Assembly: GCA_032207245.1 (NCBI GenBank)
Contig: CM063506.1
Span: 40,258,842 to 40,322,841, forward strand
Length of the DNA stretch: 64,000 nt
Origin: Pardosa pseudoannulata
Lineage: Eukaryota; Arthropoda; Arachnida; Araneae; Lycosidae
Direction of reading: 5' to 3'
Shown here piece after piece: positions 11,591 through 24,474 of the stretch; position 1 is the stretch's first letter; each line of letters starts with the position of its first letter. Below the pieces are notes generated by a model. That model saw nothing but the letters and a program-made list of their open reading frames with translations. It ran no database searches and was not told the origin of the DNA. A program made the position numbers and the translations under genes.

Positions 11591-14500
11591 AAGTTCATTC
11601 TAATCTAATATTTTTATGAAAAAAAAATATTTCATTTTCAGTTTGAAACATGAAATGAAATAGTTTAATATACGTATAACTATCTAATTTAATCTAATTG
11701 TGAAAATTATACTAAATTGCTATTAAAAAAGACTGAACTGCATATAATAGTTAGAAAGGAGTTTTCTAATTTACTAACATGCGTAATTTATAAAGAGTCA
11801 GCTCATTTCTAAAGAAACCTAAAAGTTTTCTCTATGCCTTTAAACTCCATAAAGTTTAAAATCATAGATTTGATATATGAATATATTTACTTGGTGTCCT
11901 AAAATTCGACCGAAAAACTCAGAGAGTTGTTAGTTTATATGTTAGTGGATTGAAGAGTACTGCATAGATTTCATAACAATATATGCAATATTTAAACTAA
12001 ATAAACTTAGAAAAAAAAATTAATTAAAAATCCTCTCTCTGTTTTGTCTATTTAAATAATTAGTTTAAAGTTTTTTTTATATATTTCCTAATTCTTTTAA
12101 CGACATTTCTACAGTTGTTGCCTGTTGATAGCTGACATGATCTTTTAGTACCGGAATCCAAAGTTATGAACCCCAGATTATAAAGTTCATTCTAATCTAA
12201 TATTTTTATGAAAAAAAAGCATTTCGTTCATATACGTATAACTATCATATTTAATCTAACTGTGAAAACTATACTAAGTTGCTATTAAAAAAGACTGAAC
12301 TTCATATAATAGTTAGAAATGAGTTTTTAATTTACTAACATAAGTAATTTATTAAGAGTCGGCTCTTTTCTAATGAAACCTTTTAATCTATGACTTTAAA
12401 CTCCATAAAGTTTATAATGGTAGATTTGAATATATGAATATATTTACTGGGTATCCAAAAATTCGATCGAAAAACTCAGAGGATTGTTAGTGGATATGTT
12501 AGTGAATTGAAGAATATTGCATAGATATCATAATAATATATGCAATATTTAAACTAAATAAACTTAGAAAAAATTTTAATAAAACATTCTCTCTTTTTTG
12601 TCTATTTAAATAATTAATTTAATTTTTTTTACATATTTCCTAATTCTTTTAAAGACATTTCTACAGTTATTGCCTGTTGATAGCTGACATGATCTTTTAG
12701 TACCGGAATCCAAAGTTATGAACCCCGGATTATGAAGTTCATTTTAATCTAATATTTTTATGAAAAAAATATATTTCGTTTTCAGCTTGAAACATGAAAT
12801 GAAATCATTTCGTATACATATAATTATCAAATTTAATCTAATTGGGAAAACTATACTAAGTTGATATTAAATAAGACTGAACTTCATATAATAGTTAGAA
12901 AGGAGTTTTTAATTTACTAACACAATTAATTTATAAAGAGTCATCTCTTTTCTAGTGAAACCTTTTAATATATGATTTTAAACTCCATAAAGTTTTAAAT
13001 CATAGATGTGAATATATGAATATGTTTACTGGTTGTCCTATAACTCGACTGACAAACTCAGGGGATTGTTAGTGGATTGAAGAGTATTGCATAAGTTTCA
13101 TAATAATATGTGCAATATTTAAACTAAATAAACTTAGAAAAAAATTTTTAATCAAAAATTCTCTCTTTTTTGTCTATTTAATTAATTAATTTAAAGTTTT
13201 TTTATATATTTCCTAATTCTTTTAACGACATTTTTACAGTTATTGCCTGCCGATAGCTGACATGTTCTTTTAGTACCGGAATCCAAAGTTATGAACCCCG
13301 GTTTTGAAGTTCATTCTAATCTAATATTTTTATGAAAAAAATATATTTCGTTTTCAGCTTGAAACATGAAATTAAATAGTTTCTTATACGTATAACTATC
13401 ATATTTAATCTAACAGTGAAAATTATACTAAATTGCTATTAAAAAAGACTGAACTTCATATAATAGTTAGAAATGAGTTTTTAATTTACTAACATAAGTA
13501 ATTTATAAAGAGTCGGCTCGTTGAAGAGAAACCTTTTAATCTATGACTTTAAACTCCATAAATTTTAAAATGGGAGATTTAAATATATGAATATATTTAC
13601 TGGGTGTCAAAAAATTCGACCGAAAAACTCAGAGGGTTGTTAGCAGATATGTTAGTGAATTGAAGAATATTGCATAGATTTCATAATAATATATGCAATA
13701 ATTAAACTAAATAAACTTGGAAAAAAATTTAATCAAAAATACTCTCTTCTATGTCTATTTAAATAATTAATTTAAAGTTTTATATATATATATATTTCTA
13801 GATTCTTTTAATGACATTTCTACAGTTATTGCCTGCCGATAGCGGACATGATCTTTTAGTACCGGAATCCAAAGTTATGAACCCCGGATTATGAAATTCA
13901 TTCTAATCTAATATTTTTATGAAAAAAAAAATTTCGTTTTCAGCTTGAAACATGAAATGAAATAGTTTCTTATACGTATAACTATCATATTTAATCTAGC
14001 TGTGAAAATTATACTAAATTGCTATTAAAAAATACTGAACTTCATATTATAGTTAGAAATGAGTTTTTAATTTACTAACATATGTAATTTATAAAGAGTC
14101 GGTTTGTTTCTAGAGAAACCTTTTAATCTTTGATTTTAAACTCCATAAAGTTTAAAATAATAGATGTGAATATATGAATATATTTAATGGGCAATGGCGT
14201 ACGCAGAATTTTTTCAAGGGGGGAGTCATAATTCTAAAAAGTAATAGCTCGCATAATTTCTATTAAAATTTTTATTTTTGCCATTTTGTCTGATCTCAAG
14301 GGGGGCCCTTGTTACTGGGTGTCCTAAAATTCGACTGACAAACTCAGAGGGTTGTTAGTGGATATTAAAAGTATTGCATAGATTTTATAACAATATATGC
14401 AATATTTAAACTAAATAAACTTAAAAAAAAATTTTAATCAAAAATCATCTCTTTTTTGTCTATTTAAATAATTAATTTGAAGTATTTCTATATATTTTCT

Positions 14501-14600
14501 AATTTTTTAATTCTATTTATACAGTTATTTCTGGTGGATAGCTGAAATGATAGAACGTGATCTTTTAGTACCGGAGTCCAAGCTTATGAATCCAGAGACT
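11591..14600. repeat. Tandem array of about 550-590-bp units, 5 copies
   Basis: AAGTTCATTCTAATCTAATA (or a near match) begins units at 11591, 12183, 12735, 13307 and 13894. Each holds GACTGAACTTCATATAATAG, AACTCCATAAAGTTT, TGCAATATTTAAACTAAATA and ends with TAGTACCGGAATCCAAAG. The last unit is longer because it carries a 120-bp MITE insertion. Units are diverged, so the array is not recent. Confidence 0.9.
14192..14311. mobile_element. hAT-type MITE, 120 bp, with 8-bp target duplication
   Basis: The insertion begins CAATGGCG and ends CCCTTG (reverse complement CAAGGGCC), and is flanked by TTAATGGG (14184-14191) and TTACTGGG (14312-14319). The other repeat units of the host array read TTACTGGGTGTC with no insertion, so they preserve the empty site. 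The 8-bp duplication and CA-GGC ends fit the hAT superfamily. No coding capacity. Confidence 0.8.
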
Positions 14601-15949
14601 AGCATGGATATTTAAAACTACTTTTAATTAGTAAATCCTTATTCAATTAATCCCAGTGTAACAAAAAAATTAACTGTTATTCTTCAAACCAAATCCTAAG
14701 TTATTAATAATATTTTTAAAGTTCCCAAGCATATGAAAAATATTTTGATTCATATTTAACTTCTCAACACTTTACTATTTTTTCCATATTTTCCATATTT
14801 TTCCATATAAACTCAGAATACAAGATATTAGAGAATACTTTGTTATTTTTACCACGTTATTTTGCTATTTTTCCATTGGTATTTTTGCCACATTAATTTT
14901 TAAAATGAATATTTTGGACGAATATTCAATCTATTTCAAAAGAAAAATTTTTATTTTTAAAATATGCTAAGATTTCTATGTACAAACTAAAGTTTTAACC
15001 CTGCATTATACTTATAAATAATCTGTGGTGTTATATACATGAATTGTGAAAAAAATATTGCAAAAGTTTATATTTTTTTTCTTTTTGCTCCATAATTTCT
15101 AAATTAAAAATTGAGATAATATTAAAAATATTTTAAGAAGACATACGACTAATAAATTGACAAAAAAATATAATTTTCAGAAAAAAATGTATTGGAAAAG
15201 GAATTTAGTTCTGAATATTTTAAAACAATCCCCTTAAAAAATTCCAATACTGAGAGCAGTTATGAATAAAAACGTATCAGATGTTTACTGTAAACAAATT
15301 TAAAACTACAAAACTTTAACTTGATTTTTCTCATTGTGTTTTTTTCCTGTAACATGCATGTTATCTCAAAAAGTTTTTTAATATTTTTTCACACATGAAA
15401 TTTTTAAAGGTTGTACACAATATAGTTTTTTTCCGATTGAACCTAAATTTTCTTGTATGTTTCCTTTGTATTTTTCCTAGTATAAAATATTTTATTGCAT
15501 AGATAAACTATTAACTTTTAAGGAAAAAAAATAAACTTTTTTCAAATATTTTTTTAAAAATATGTATGCATCTTAAATACATACAAGTTTAGGTTCAGCC
15601 TTTTTGTTTTTGAGGTATTGTAATATGTTGTAAAACAATAAGTTTATCTTAAACTTAATTACATTTTAAGTAATCATGCGCATAAGACTTGATATCATTT
15701 TTGTTAACAACAAAATGTCTCTTATTTAAAACTTTTTAACAAAAATATTTTTTATGTTTTAAAAAAGAATCAGATATGTGCATAAAGATAATAATTTCTT
15801 CTAGCTATGTTAAAAAATTATGTTTGTAAAAATGGTAGTTTTCATGGTATAAGAAGTCGAAAATGGCAATTTGTTTATATTTTTTCGATTTTTAAGAATA
15901 GTATGACCCCTTAATGTAACTTAGTTTATAATTTCATGTTATAAAAGAT

Positions 15950-15998
<49 letters not shown>

Positions 15999-16860
15999 TC
16001 AAACATATTACCAGATATAACAAAAAGGCTAAATCATCGAGAAAATATAAAAAAATTGGAAGAAAAACTATACACTAGGAGTGTTTTGAAACAATTTACA
16101 ACTATTGAATGTTTTAACTGTGTTTAATAAATAAACCTTCGTTTTGAAAATTACAATAAAATTGTAAATGATTATGATTTGATCACAATATCTCCAGATG
16201 CTAGTAAAACTTAAACTCTCATTACATTTTGTGTGAAGATGCAAAATATTTCCAAAACTTTCAGCAATTTTGACTATATATTTTGGTTAAATCTCGTGCA
16301 AAAGCAATTTTTTTATTTTTAAATTAAGCAACATCTGCAAAAAACATTTTTAAATCCTATTTAACATTTTAAACTATGTGCAGATGCAGATGCTTTTGAA
16401 AAAACGAATTTTAATGCTGGAACACTAGTTACTGGCTTGTTTCATTTAACAGTAAAATTTTACCACGTTATTAAAACGTATTAGAAATATTATCAACTTT
16501 AGTTGTAGGCGAATTACAAGTATTCTTCCCATTCAAAGCAGAGAAAGTCTTTTGCTTATAACAAAATATTTATTTTGACGTTTTAATCAAGTTGAGATCT
16601 GAATTTTAATCACAATAAGAAGAAAACAAAAATACACTCATCTCAACATCTATTCTCTGTGAAAACCCACATGCCTATGATGCGAAGAAAGGAGTGACCG
16701 CCTTGTTACACTTTCTACCTTTTTTTTATCCACACCCATTCACTCTCAATTAAAACTACTCGAAAAATGCTGGTTCTGTGCCCTTTTTATGATTTTTTTT
16801 CCTCTGTTTATTAGTGATGCGATAAAGCAGATATCCTTGATAAAAAATTTGTGGGCCCGA
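14601..16860. other. AT-rich DNA upstream of gene 1
   Basis: Contains an (AT)n(GT)n microsatellite at about 15951-15998. No other feature is recognised; gene 1 regulatory DNA probably lies in the last few hundred bases. Confidence 0.5.
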
Positions 16861-16879
16861 GGTATTCCCGATCCTTCAG

Positions 16880-16950
16880 TATATAAGGAGCTCGTTTCTC
16901 ATCAGAATTACACATCTAACGAGTAACAAGTTAGTGAATTTATCGAAATC
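16880..16950 (+). promoter_or_regulatory. Core promoter and 5' UTR of gene 1
   Basis: A TATA box (TATATAAG, 16880-16887) lies 71 bases before the ATG. An initiator-like CATCAG follows at about 16900-16905, so transcription probably starts near 16900-16910 with a 5' UTR of about 45 bases and no upstream ATG. Spacing and context fit a standard arthropod Pol II promoter; the exact start is inferred. Confidence 0.7.
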
Positions 16951-17270
16951 ATGAAGGTAAGATGGAGATATATTTTATTAGTCCTGTTTAAATTTAGTTC
17001 ATACTTTCAAAAATATTAAAGTTTTTAATATCATTATTTTAAGAAATATTAAAATATTGAAAAATATTAAAATAATAAAATTTATTTTATACCATTACTT
17101 TTTTAATTTAATTTATTTGAGGAAAGCTTTTAAAGTTATCCTACTAGTAGTAGTTAGTACTATTTTAGAATAGCTATATTTTTAAACCTATAGTATCTTA
17201 ACTCTCTGACTACTCAATTTGTAAACCGAGAATTCTTTAAAAATCGCATATTTTTTGTTGTATAGTTTAA

Positions 17271-17317
<47 letters not shown>

Positions 17318-20300
17318 TATTAATTATATTTTAAGTTATAATCATTATTATAATTATACAAAACTATATATTATAATAATTATTAAATAATTATATTACT
17401 AATTATTTTTTATATAAAAATTATCATAATTCTTATACGAAATTATTTTTTTAATAATAATTTCGTATTAAAATATAATCAATTAAAATATAATATTTCA
17501 TATTTTACTATATCGTATTTAAATTATTTTATTTTATAATAATAATTTCGTATTGAGTAATTTTCAATTTTTTCATAATTTATCGCTTATTTTTTAATAT
17601 TTGTTCTTAATTAAGCAAATATCCGGTTAAGCCGAAATTCTACTGTATACTATTCCCAGAGAAATATAATGATACAATGTTTTCAGTTTAGAAAAAAAAC
17701 AAAATGTCATCTTTTTGAGTATTGTTTCAGAGATGAAGATTAAGTCAGTACATTCAGTACATTTGCTTCATAATTTCACTTTTTAATTTCAGGTCTTTAT
17801 TCTCTTTGCCCTTTTCGCTGCCAGCCAGGCTACAGTTCTCCTGAACGCTCCAGCTGTTCTGAGCACAGGAGCCAGTACTCAGTACAGAACTCAAGATGTA
17901 AGTAATCTGCTCATTTTTATAAATTATCTCTATATTCTTTGCTTAGATAATATGCATTCCTTTATTTTTACAACGTGCAATCATTTTCTTTCTGTTTTTG
18001 TTATATAGTATTTTAAATTATTATTTAACTGTTAATGTAAACAAATAACCTATATTCGATGAAGTAGGCAATGACAATATATTCATAAACCAAAAAAATA
18101 TTTCATAAATACAAGAACTATTTAAGAGTACTTTAAATATGTTTTTTCTGTATTGCATACATTTAAATAAAATATTTTCGATATTGAAATGTAAATTTAA
18201 CCAATTATTCCAAATATGTATGTTTCATTTAATTTCTTAATACGTATTTCGAAATTTCTATTGCATAATTCTTTACAATCAAATAATAAGTTTTGTAATA
18301 CATTTAAAATAACGTAATATATTTAACTATTTTAAGTTGTGAACGAAGAATTCTAAGTAAATGCTATATTCAACAAAATTCATCTTCATTATTTTTCAAA
18401 TAATTAAATTATACAACTCTAATTATTTTTAAAAAATTTTAGCAAACAAAATTTTTTTTGTTACTTATTACAAGAGTTTTACTGTACAGACAAATATTTT
18501 TTTTTCATATTGCGCAAATTATATTCGTTTAATATTATCATTTTTACAATATCTCACACTGTAGCAAGTTTCGCATCAATTATTTAAAGGAAAATTTTCT
18601 TTTCGATTGTTTCTTGATTGCAAATTATGTACAATCATTATTCATTAATTTTTAATGCATAATCACACTGTAAATGGGCAATTTTTCTAAAGGAAACTTT
18701 TAACATTTTGATGGTCTTTGTAGTTTTAAATTAGTACATAGTTTAAATTCATTTTTATTTTTTTTGATATAAATGTAAATACTTTTTTTTAAAAATACTT
18801 TAACAATTTTTTTATCTTTATTTTGGCAAATAAATGTATCGTTATCCATTACATTTTTAATGTTATACTGTACAAGCTTGAAGAATTTTTTTTTTTTTTT
18901 TTTTTTAGTTTTGGCAAATTAAGTAGTTCATTAAATTCCATTACCATTTTTTATTGCATACTCACACTGTAGCAAGTTTCACCCCAATCAATTTTTCTAA
19001 GGGAAACTTTTAACATTTTGATGGTCTTCCTGTGGAGTTTTTGCAAATTAAGTAGAACAGTTAAAGTCCATTACATTTTTTATGCATACCTCATACTGTA
19101 ACAAGCTTCGCCCCGGCAATTTTTCTAAAGGAAACTTTTAACTTTATGATAGTCTTTCTGTGATAGTTTTCGTAAATTAAGTAGAATAGTTAAATTCCAT
19201 TACCATTTTTTACTGCATACCTCACAGTGTAGCAAGTTTCGCCCAGGTAAGTTTTCTTAAAGGAAACTTTTAACTTTCTAATAATCTTCCTGTGGTAGTT
19301 TTGGTTTCTAACCATTCCTACTCAGTAATATCAAGAATGTTCCAAGCAAATTATACTCTTGTAAATTTATTACCCATACAATTTTCCGAATATATTTTAT
19401 AATAGTTTAGCAAATTCATGCCTGAAACTGGCATACCAAAATCAAATTGGATATTCTGTCTATGTACTGTAAACAATGTTATAACACGTTGGGAAGACAA
19501 AAGTGTAAAATACAACAAATGAAAAATGTCAATCATTTAAAAAGTGTCCCACTATAGTAGCGCATCATTCCAAAGAGATTAATTATTCTCTTATTAAAAA
19601 CCACAATTGAAGGACGTTAATAAAAACCACAATTGCTGTCAATATAACAGCTCTAAACAAAACGCAAAGCAATCGCGCTTCTGCGTATTTTAAGCACAAC
19701 GCAAGAGAAGCGGAATCTCTCTTCGTCGCACTTAAATAGTTAAAATACCGCCTGGTGGGATTTACGATCTAAAAAAATTTCTGATTAACTAAATTAATTT
19801 TGACAATTAAAAGATATATACCATAAACAGGCGTATTCGACTAGATGATTCTATTATTCTTTTTAAATGTAAGGAATTACGTAAAGGTCAATGAATACTT
19901 ATTACGCTTCAGATGAGGAATAAATTAGATTCATCAAAACAGACACACCCCTCGAATTACACAAACTTTTTAAAAGCTTTTCTCTTCCGCCTCTTATTTT
20001 ATATCAAGAGGTTATAAAAACAAACTGCTTAAGCATTCAAATTACTTCCTGTTAAGAATAATTCTGATATTTTGTATAAACAGGTAAATCCGAAACAACT
20101 TTAAAATTTCGTTAAAACTTATTAATTTAAGAAACTATTTTAACTTCAGAGTACTACAGGACACTATAATATCTTTTATAGTACTTATGGGTACTATAAA
20201 CTTCCTTTATAGTACTACAAATTACTTCCTTTATAGTACTACTATACTTTTTCATAGTAATTCGATTAGATTTAAAAAGTGAATTCATTCTACAGACTGT

Positions 20301-21451
20301 GACTGTAAGTTTATTTTCCTCTACTGATTATTGACGAGAGAATTGCCTGAGAAGTCCGTATCACCAGAGATTATACTAAACATTGATAATTAATTCGCTC
20401 AACTGTTTCGTACTTCTGTCAGTGAAAATGTACATGTAATGAATAGGTGCTCAAATTTTACTATTCACTCTTCTTTGAAATTGAGAATTCATCGGCTAGC
20501 ACTATATTTTATCTCACTATAAGCTATATTTTGTAAATGTAACTAAAAACAGTATCCACATGGTAGATTCGTCATTTAATCTTACCAGGTTCCGGTAGGT
20601 ACCAGGTAAAAGTACCTGGTAAGCATACCAGGGTTTTACCTTTTCAGGATATTAGAATTTACTATTACAAGCTTTTCTTCACATATTTTTCATTGCAGCT
20701 AGAAAACACACAATATAAAAAAAATAAATAAAGAAAAAATTCGAAAATAATTTTAGGATAAATATTTTAGGTCCGCGTTTTGTTATTTCATTAATTTCGT
20801 ACAATTATATTTGTTACAAATTTCCACCTGGATTCGCTAAACAAAAACAATAAAAAGTCAAAATATTCTAATTTTCTGTTCAAATTTTTTATACCTCTCG
20901 TGGACTATAGTTTGAGAATCTCTGAATAAAGTATTTTCAATGCAGCAGGAAACAGTCGCGAGGAACAGTTGTTAATGCATATATTAGTCTAGTGTTGTAA
21001 TAGAGTTTAATATTTCTTTTTAACACGTCTTTAGCATTTCTGAATTATAATTTTTACTATTTGTACCTTTCAGAACATTGGTAATTATGCCTTCGGATAC
21101 GATGAGGGCCACCTTTCTGGTGGAACCTTCAGGAAAGAATCTGGTGATGCCCACGGCAACAAAATCGGATCTTACGGACTCAGGGATGCTGATGGCCGTG
21201 TCAGAATTGTGAACTACGTTGCTGATGCCGCTGGTTTCAGAGCTGACATCAAGACCAATGAACCTGGAGTCGAACCTAAGGACCCTGCCAACACCGCCAT
21301 CAACAAGGCTGGACTTGTTGTTGCTCCTGCTTACCACACAGTAGCATACGCTGCCCCAGTTGCTCACGCTTATGCTCCCATCACTTATGCTCCAAGGCCA
21401 CCAGTTTATTCCTTCCGACAATATCCTTCTCTCACTGGATATTACTTGTAA
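16951..21451 (+). CDS. Secreted cuticle protein with R&R-type chitin-binding domain (gene 1, three exons)
   Basis: Structural protein of the exoskeleton, predicted to be secreted and to bind chitin. Coding exons are 16951-16956, 17793-17897 and 21074-21451, giving 162 residues; all junctions are phase 0 with GT donors (gtaaga, gtaagt) and CAG acceptors. Residues 1-15 form a hydrophobic signal peptide (MKVFILFALFAASQA). Residues about 41-102 are the chitin_bind_4 (Rebers-Riddiford) domain, with aromatic residues Y42, F44, Y46, Y71, Y85 and F92 and the core G-S-Y-G-L-R-D-A-D-G-R followed by V-N-Y-V-A-D. The tail, residues 103-162, is rich in Ala, Pro and Tyr and ends in YYL. The start is the only ATG between the TATA box and the first donor. 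It is a paralogue of the minus-strand gene at 30798-36104, with identical first and second exon sizes. Intron 2 (3.2 kb) carries a tandem array. The family call is firm; the specific layer or stage is unknown. Confidence 0.93.
17273..17312. repeat. (TA)n microsatellite in gene 1 intron 1
   Basis: About 40 bases of pure TA within the 836-bp intron 1 (16957-17792). Confidence 0.95.
18545..19310. repeat. Degenerate tandem array in gene 1 intron 2, about 130-bp unit
   Basis: CTCACACTGTAGCAAG-like blocks recur at about 18554, 18664, 18961, 19090 and 19221, each followed by TTTCTAAAGGAAACTTTTAAC and a TCTT-CTGTGG-TAGTTTT block. The last three copies are spaced 129-131 bases. Confidence 0.8.
20140..20265. 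repeat. Short direct repeats of TTTATAGTACT in gene 1 intron 2
   Basis: TTTATAGTACT or close variants occur three to four times in about 120 bases, interleaved with TACTTCC. A simple local duplication. Confidence 0.6.
20581..20623. repeat. Overlapping inverted repeats (hairpin) in gene 1 intron 2
   Basis: TACCAGGTA (20600-20608) and TACCTGGTA (20613-20621) form a 9-bp stem with a 4-base loop. In addition CTTACCAGGT (20581-20590) can pair with ACCTGGTAAG (20614-20623). Two mutually exclusive stems are possible. Confidence 0.7.
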
Positions 21452-21566
21452 TCAGTCAAAAATTGTGATATAACCTTTCTTTGATTCAAGATTCGTTGAT
21501 CTCAGAGTGGAATAGTCTAACCCGTTTCACTTTTGCATGTTGCCAAATTATAGAATTTACTTTTAT

Positions 21567-21577
21567 AATAAAATAAA
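21567..21577 (+). terminator. Polyadenylation signals of gene 1
   Basis: Two overlapping AATAAA hexamers at 21567-21572 and 21572-21577 lie about 116 bases after the stop codon, giving a short 3' UTR. A T-rich stretch follows downstream. Confidence 0.75.
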
Positions 21578-23285
21578 ATAATTTATACCTGCAGTATTAC
21601 AATATTTATTTTATTCTTACAAAACACGAATAAATTCTGTAATTCCACGACTTAATGTTAGTTCTCTGACATGAGCCTAAATTTTGTTGCTTCAGCTGTT
21701 TTTATTAGAAAAGAATTTTAAATTATCGGATTTTTCCCCTGTATGATTACCAAACATACATTATTCTGAGTAAAATAGTCCACTGGCCAAGTTTATTACC
21801 TATGAATCTAATTTTTACACCATTTTAAAAAGTAAGCTTAAAAGTCCCTTCCTTTAGCTGAATTTTTAAACTATACACAGAACTAAGCTTGCGAAAAACT
21901 GAAAAACAATTTAATGTATTTAAAATAAATTACAGTTAATCATGTGCAAAACAGAGGTCATAGCCTCAATCATTTTAATGGCTTTAATCTTAGGTATATC
22001 TACGTATTTTTCTGAAACAATACTGAAAAATTATCAATCAATCACACGATTAACTAGCTGCTATTGCAGCAGGATTATATAACACTTTTTAATTTACAAA
22101 ATTTAGACAATACTTTCAACGTTATTTCTGTTTAACAGTTTTTATAAATTAATATAAACTAATTACTAATATATTTGTAGAAAAAAATATTCCACACTCT
22201 TATATATTTTTATTTTTGTAAGATCAGTAAGAAGTGCCTTATACCAACACAAACTAACAAGTTTAAATTCTATTTAAAAGCGTAGTATTTATGTAAATGT
22301 TATGAAAAATGTTAACCAACGTTTACTGAAAATATAAGTTTTTCGTGGAAATATAAGCTTTTCGTTATTTTATTAGTAATACGGATAGACGTATGGATTT
22401 TGTGTACAAGTGAATAATAAACGTTAAAGTTTTTAATGTACATTTTTATGGTTTTATTATTATTGTTGTTGTTTCTCTCTGCACACCCTGCATGAACTCC
22501 TACCGCACGCCACTGCTGTGTAGGTAAATGATGTTCCTGAAATTTGTTTTGAGTTATGTTCAAGATATATACGTATAAATAATAAATACAAAACATTACC
22601 ATGCATGAATTCTACGGAAAGTTCTTAAAAGATTACATATTTTTAGAACCATTGTAGGACTTTAAAAGATAGCCAAAAAATTGAAAGCTACCTGGACGAT
22701 TGGCTGTGTAGGTAGGTCATTGTCTATAATAGTTTTTGAGTTATGCCAGAGAGCTTTAATATGCGTTATACTGAAATTTTCATTACATAGCCGAAAAATT
22801 ACAATTTACAGAAGTGAGATACACTACTAGATAATAAAACAGTCCTAAAATTGTCAACCATTTATGGCCAATTGTTTTTTAATTATGGGGGATACATACG
22901 TAAACGAACAGCCAACACAATGAAACTAGTCAAATTTTACTCAGGAATGGCCAAAAATAAATATTTAAGGATTAAAAAATTCTAGTTTTCTTGTACGTAT
23001 GAATAGATGTAACACTTAAATTATCACATTTGTGTCAAGCATGGTCAAAATAAGTATTTTCGTTTAAATCTGAACACTGACACTTTTCACGATCACTACT
23101 TATTTCGCTTCGTACAAGTAAGCACAGTTTAGTTAATTCGCAACTTATTAACCAGTAATTATTTGAAGGAAAATTGTTTACAATGACTTTTGAAATATCT
23201 CTTGTAATAAGTAAAATAATAATTATTTAATAATAATTAGTATTACTATTACTTATTAATCAGATAATAATAGGTTTGGTTTGAT
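21578..23285. other. Intergenic DNA downstream of gene 1
   Basis: Mostly AT-rich. Parts of 22640-22980 resemble the dispersed repeat seen at 26.5-27.3 kb (TTTTTGAGTTAT, then a TACGTA motif). A 96-codon minus-strand ORF at 22312-22602 has no recognisable domain. Confidence 0.4.
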
Positions 23286-23289
23286 TTAC

Positions 23290-23431
23290 TCTTTTTGAAA
23301 CAGAACGGCTAATGGGACCAGGAATTACTATCTAAAGCGGTTCGAATGGCTACGAACATCCATGGCACTGTGAAATTCGAACCCACGAATTTCGTTTCTA
23401 AAGATCAGCGTCCTAACCATTCGGCTAATAA
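23290..23431 (-). mobile_element. tRNA-derived SINE (family A), 5' part and body
   Basis: On the minus strand it reads CCGAATGGTTAGGACGCTGA (box A region) then GTGGGTTCGAATTTCACAG (box B region), GCCATGGATGTTCGTAGCC and TCCTGGTCCCATTAGCC. These match in order the copies at 55876 and 56070 with substantial divergence. It is not a tRNA gene: the acceptor stem is absent and the SINE body follows. Confidence 0.8.
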
Positions 23432-23620
23432 TGACAATAATATATGTTAATATTAATAATATTATAATATAATTATTACTAATATATTAATAATATAATA
23501 CTTTTTAGCATTAATAATAATATTAATAATAATTATCATCATTATTATAATTATTATAAGTAATTATTTAATAATTATTCAATTATTTAATAATTCATTA
23601 AATATTAAAAAATAAATAAC
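23432..23620. repeat. TAA/TTA-rich simple sequence
   Basis: Low-complexity runs of ATTAATAAT type beside the SINE. No coding potential. Confidence 0.7.
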
Positions 23621-23853
23621 ATAATTATATTTAAAAGCGTAGTATATATGTACATGTAATAAAAATTGTGTAAAACCAATTGCTTAAATGATCTAAGATA
23701 AAAAATAATAAATTTTAGAGATATACTTATAGCACCTTTCGAGACAAAAATTTATTTTTATTATAACAGTTTTTTTTAATCGTCTTAAAAATAAAAACTG
23801 CTACTCTTTTCAGAAAGAATATTTTTTTTTTCTAATAGAACTCCTTCTAATTG

Positions 23854-24474
23854 AAGGAGTGCTTTAATAACGCTTCATCTTTAAAAAATTTAGTTTTGTC
23901 ATTTCAAGTTTTATATTTTTAAAATCATATAAGATATATACTCTAAATGAAAAATATCTTTCAAGTTTACTTTCAAGATAAAGTTTTAAATTAGAAACAA
24001 AATTTTTGGATCAAATGGAAATAAAATTTTAATTTCAGTTTTATTCTGCAAATTAAAACAATAAAGGTACGTGATGCTTTAATATGTTAATAAGTTAAAT
24101 TTCTTCAAAAATTGAAAACTTTTAAAAAATTAGTATTTTTATGCAATAAAATTAAATACATTCCATAAATTAATATAAATTTAATTCATAGAATATAAAT
24201 GATATATTTCTTCTATTTGATTTAAAAAATTATAGTCTATTTCTAATTAGTATATTTCAAAAGTTATTTTGCGGGTTGAGTTATATTTTTTTTTAATTTG
24301 GTATATAAATTCTATTATTTTTTAATATGTTACAGCATTAAAAAATTTAACCCTTATTAATGGACTGGGCAAATTTTTAGTTTAAACAGAGCAGATCTCT
24401 TTTTTGCGAGTCAAAAATTAGCTATTATAGCAAAGATTTTTTTTTTCAGTTCGGAAATCATTATGTCCTTTTAA
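23854..24474. mobile_element. Degenerate relative of the foldback/TTAA family
   Basis: The right half (TTCAAAAGTTATTTTGCGGG at 24257, TTAACCCTTATTAATGG at 24349, ATTATGTCC then TTTTAA at the end) matches in order the right arm of the element at 36837-37577. The left end near 23854 (TTGAAGGAGTG) is uncertain. Confidence 0.5.

Noticed and set aside
21020..21421. 133-codon minus-strand ORF opposite gene 1 exon 3
   Set aside because: Shadow of the cuticle exon; no start context or splice signals, and the sense frame carries the domain.
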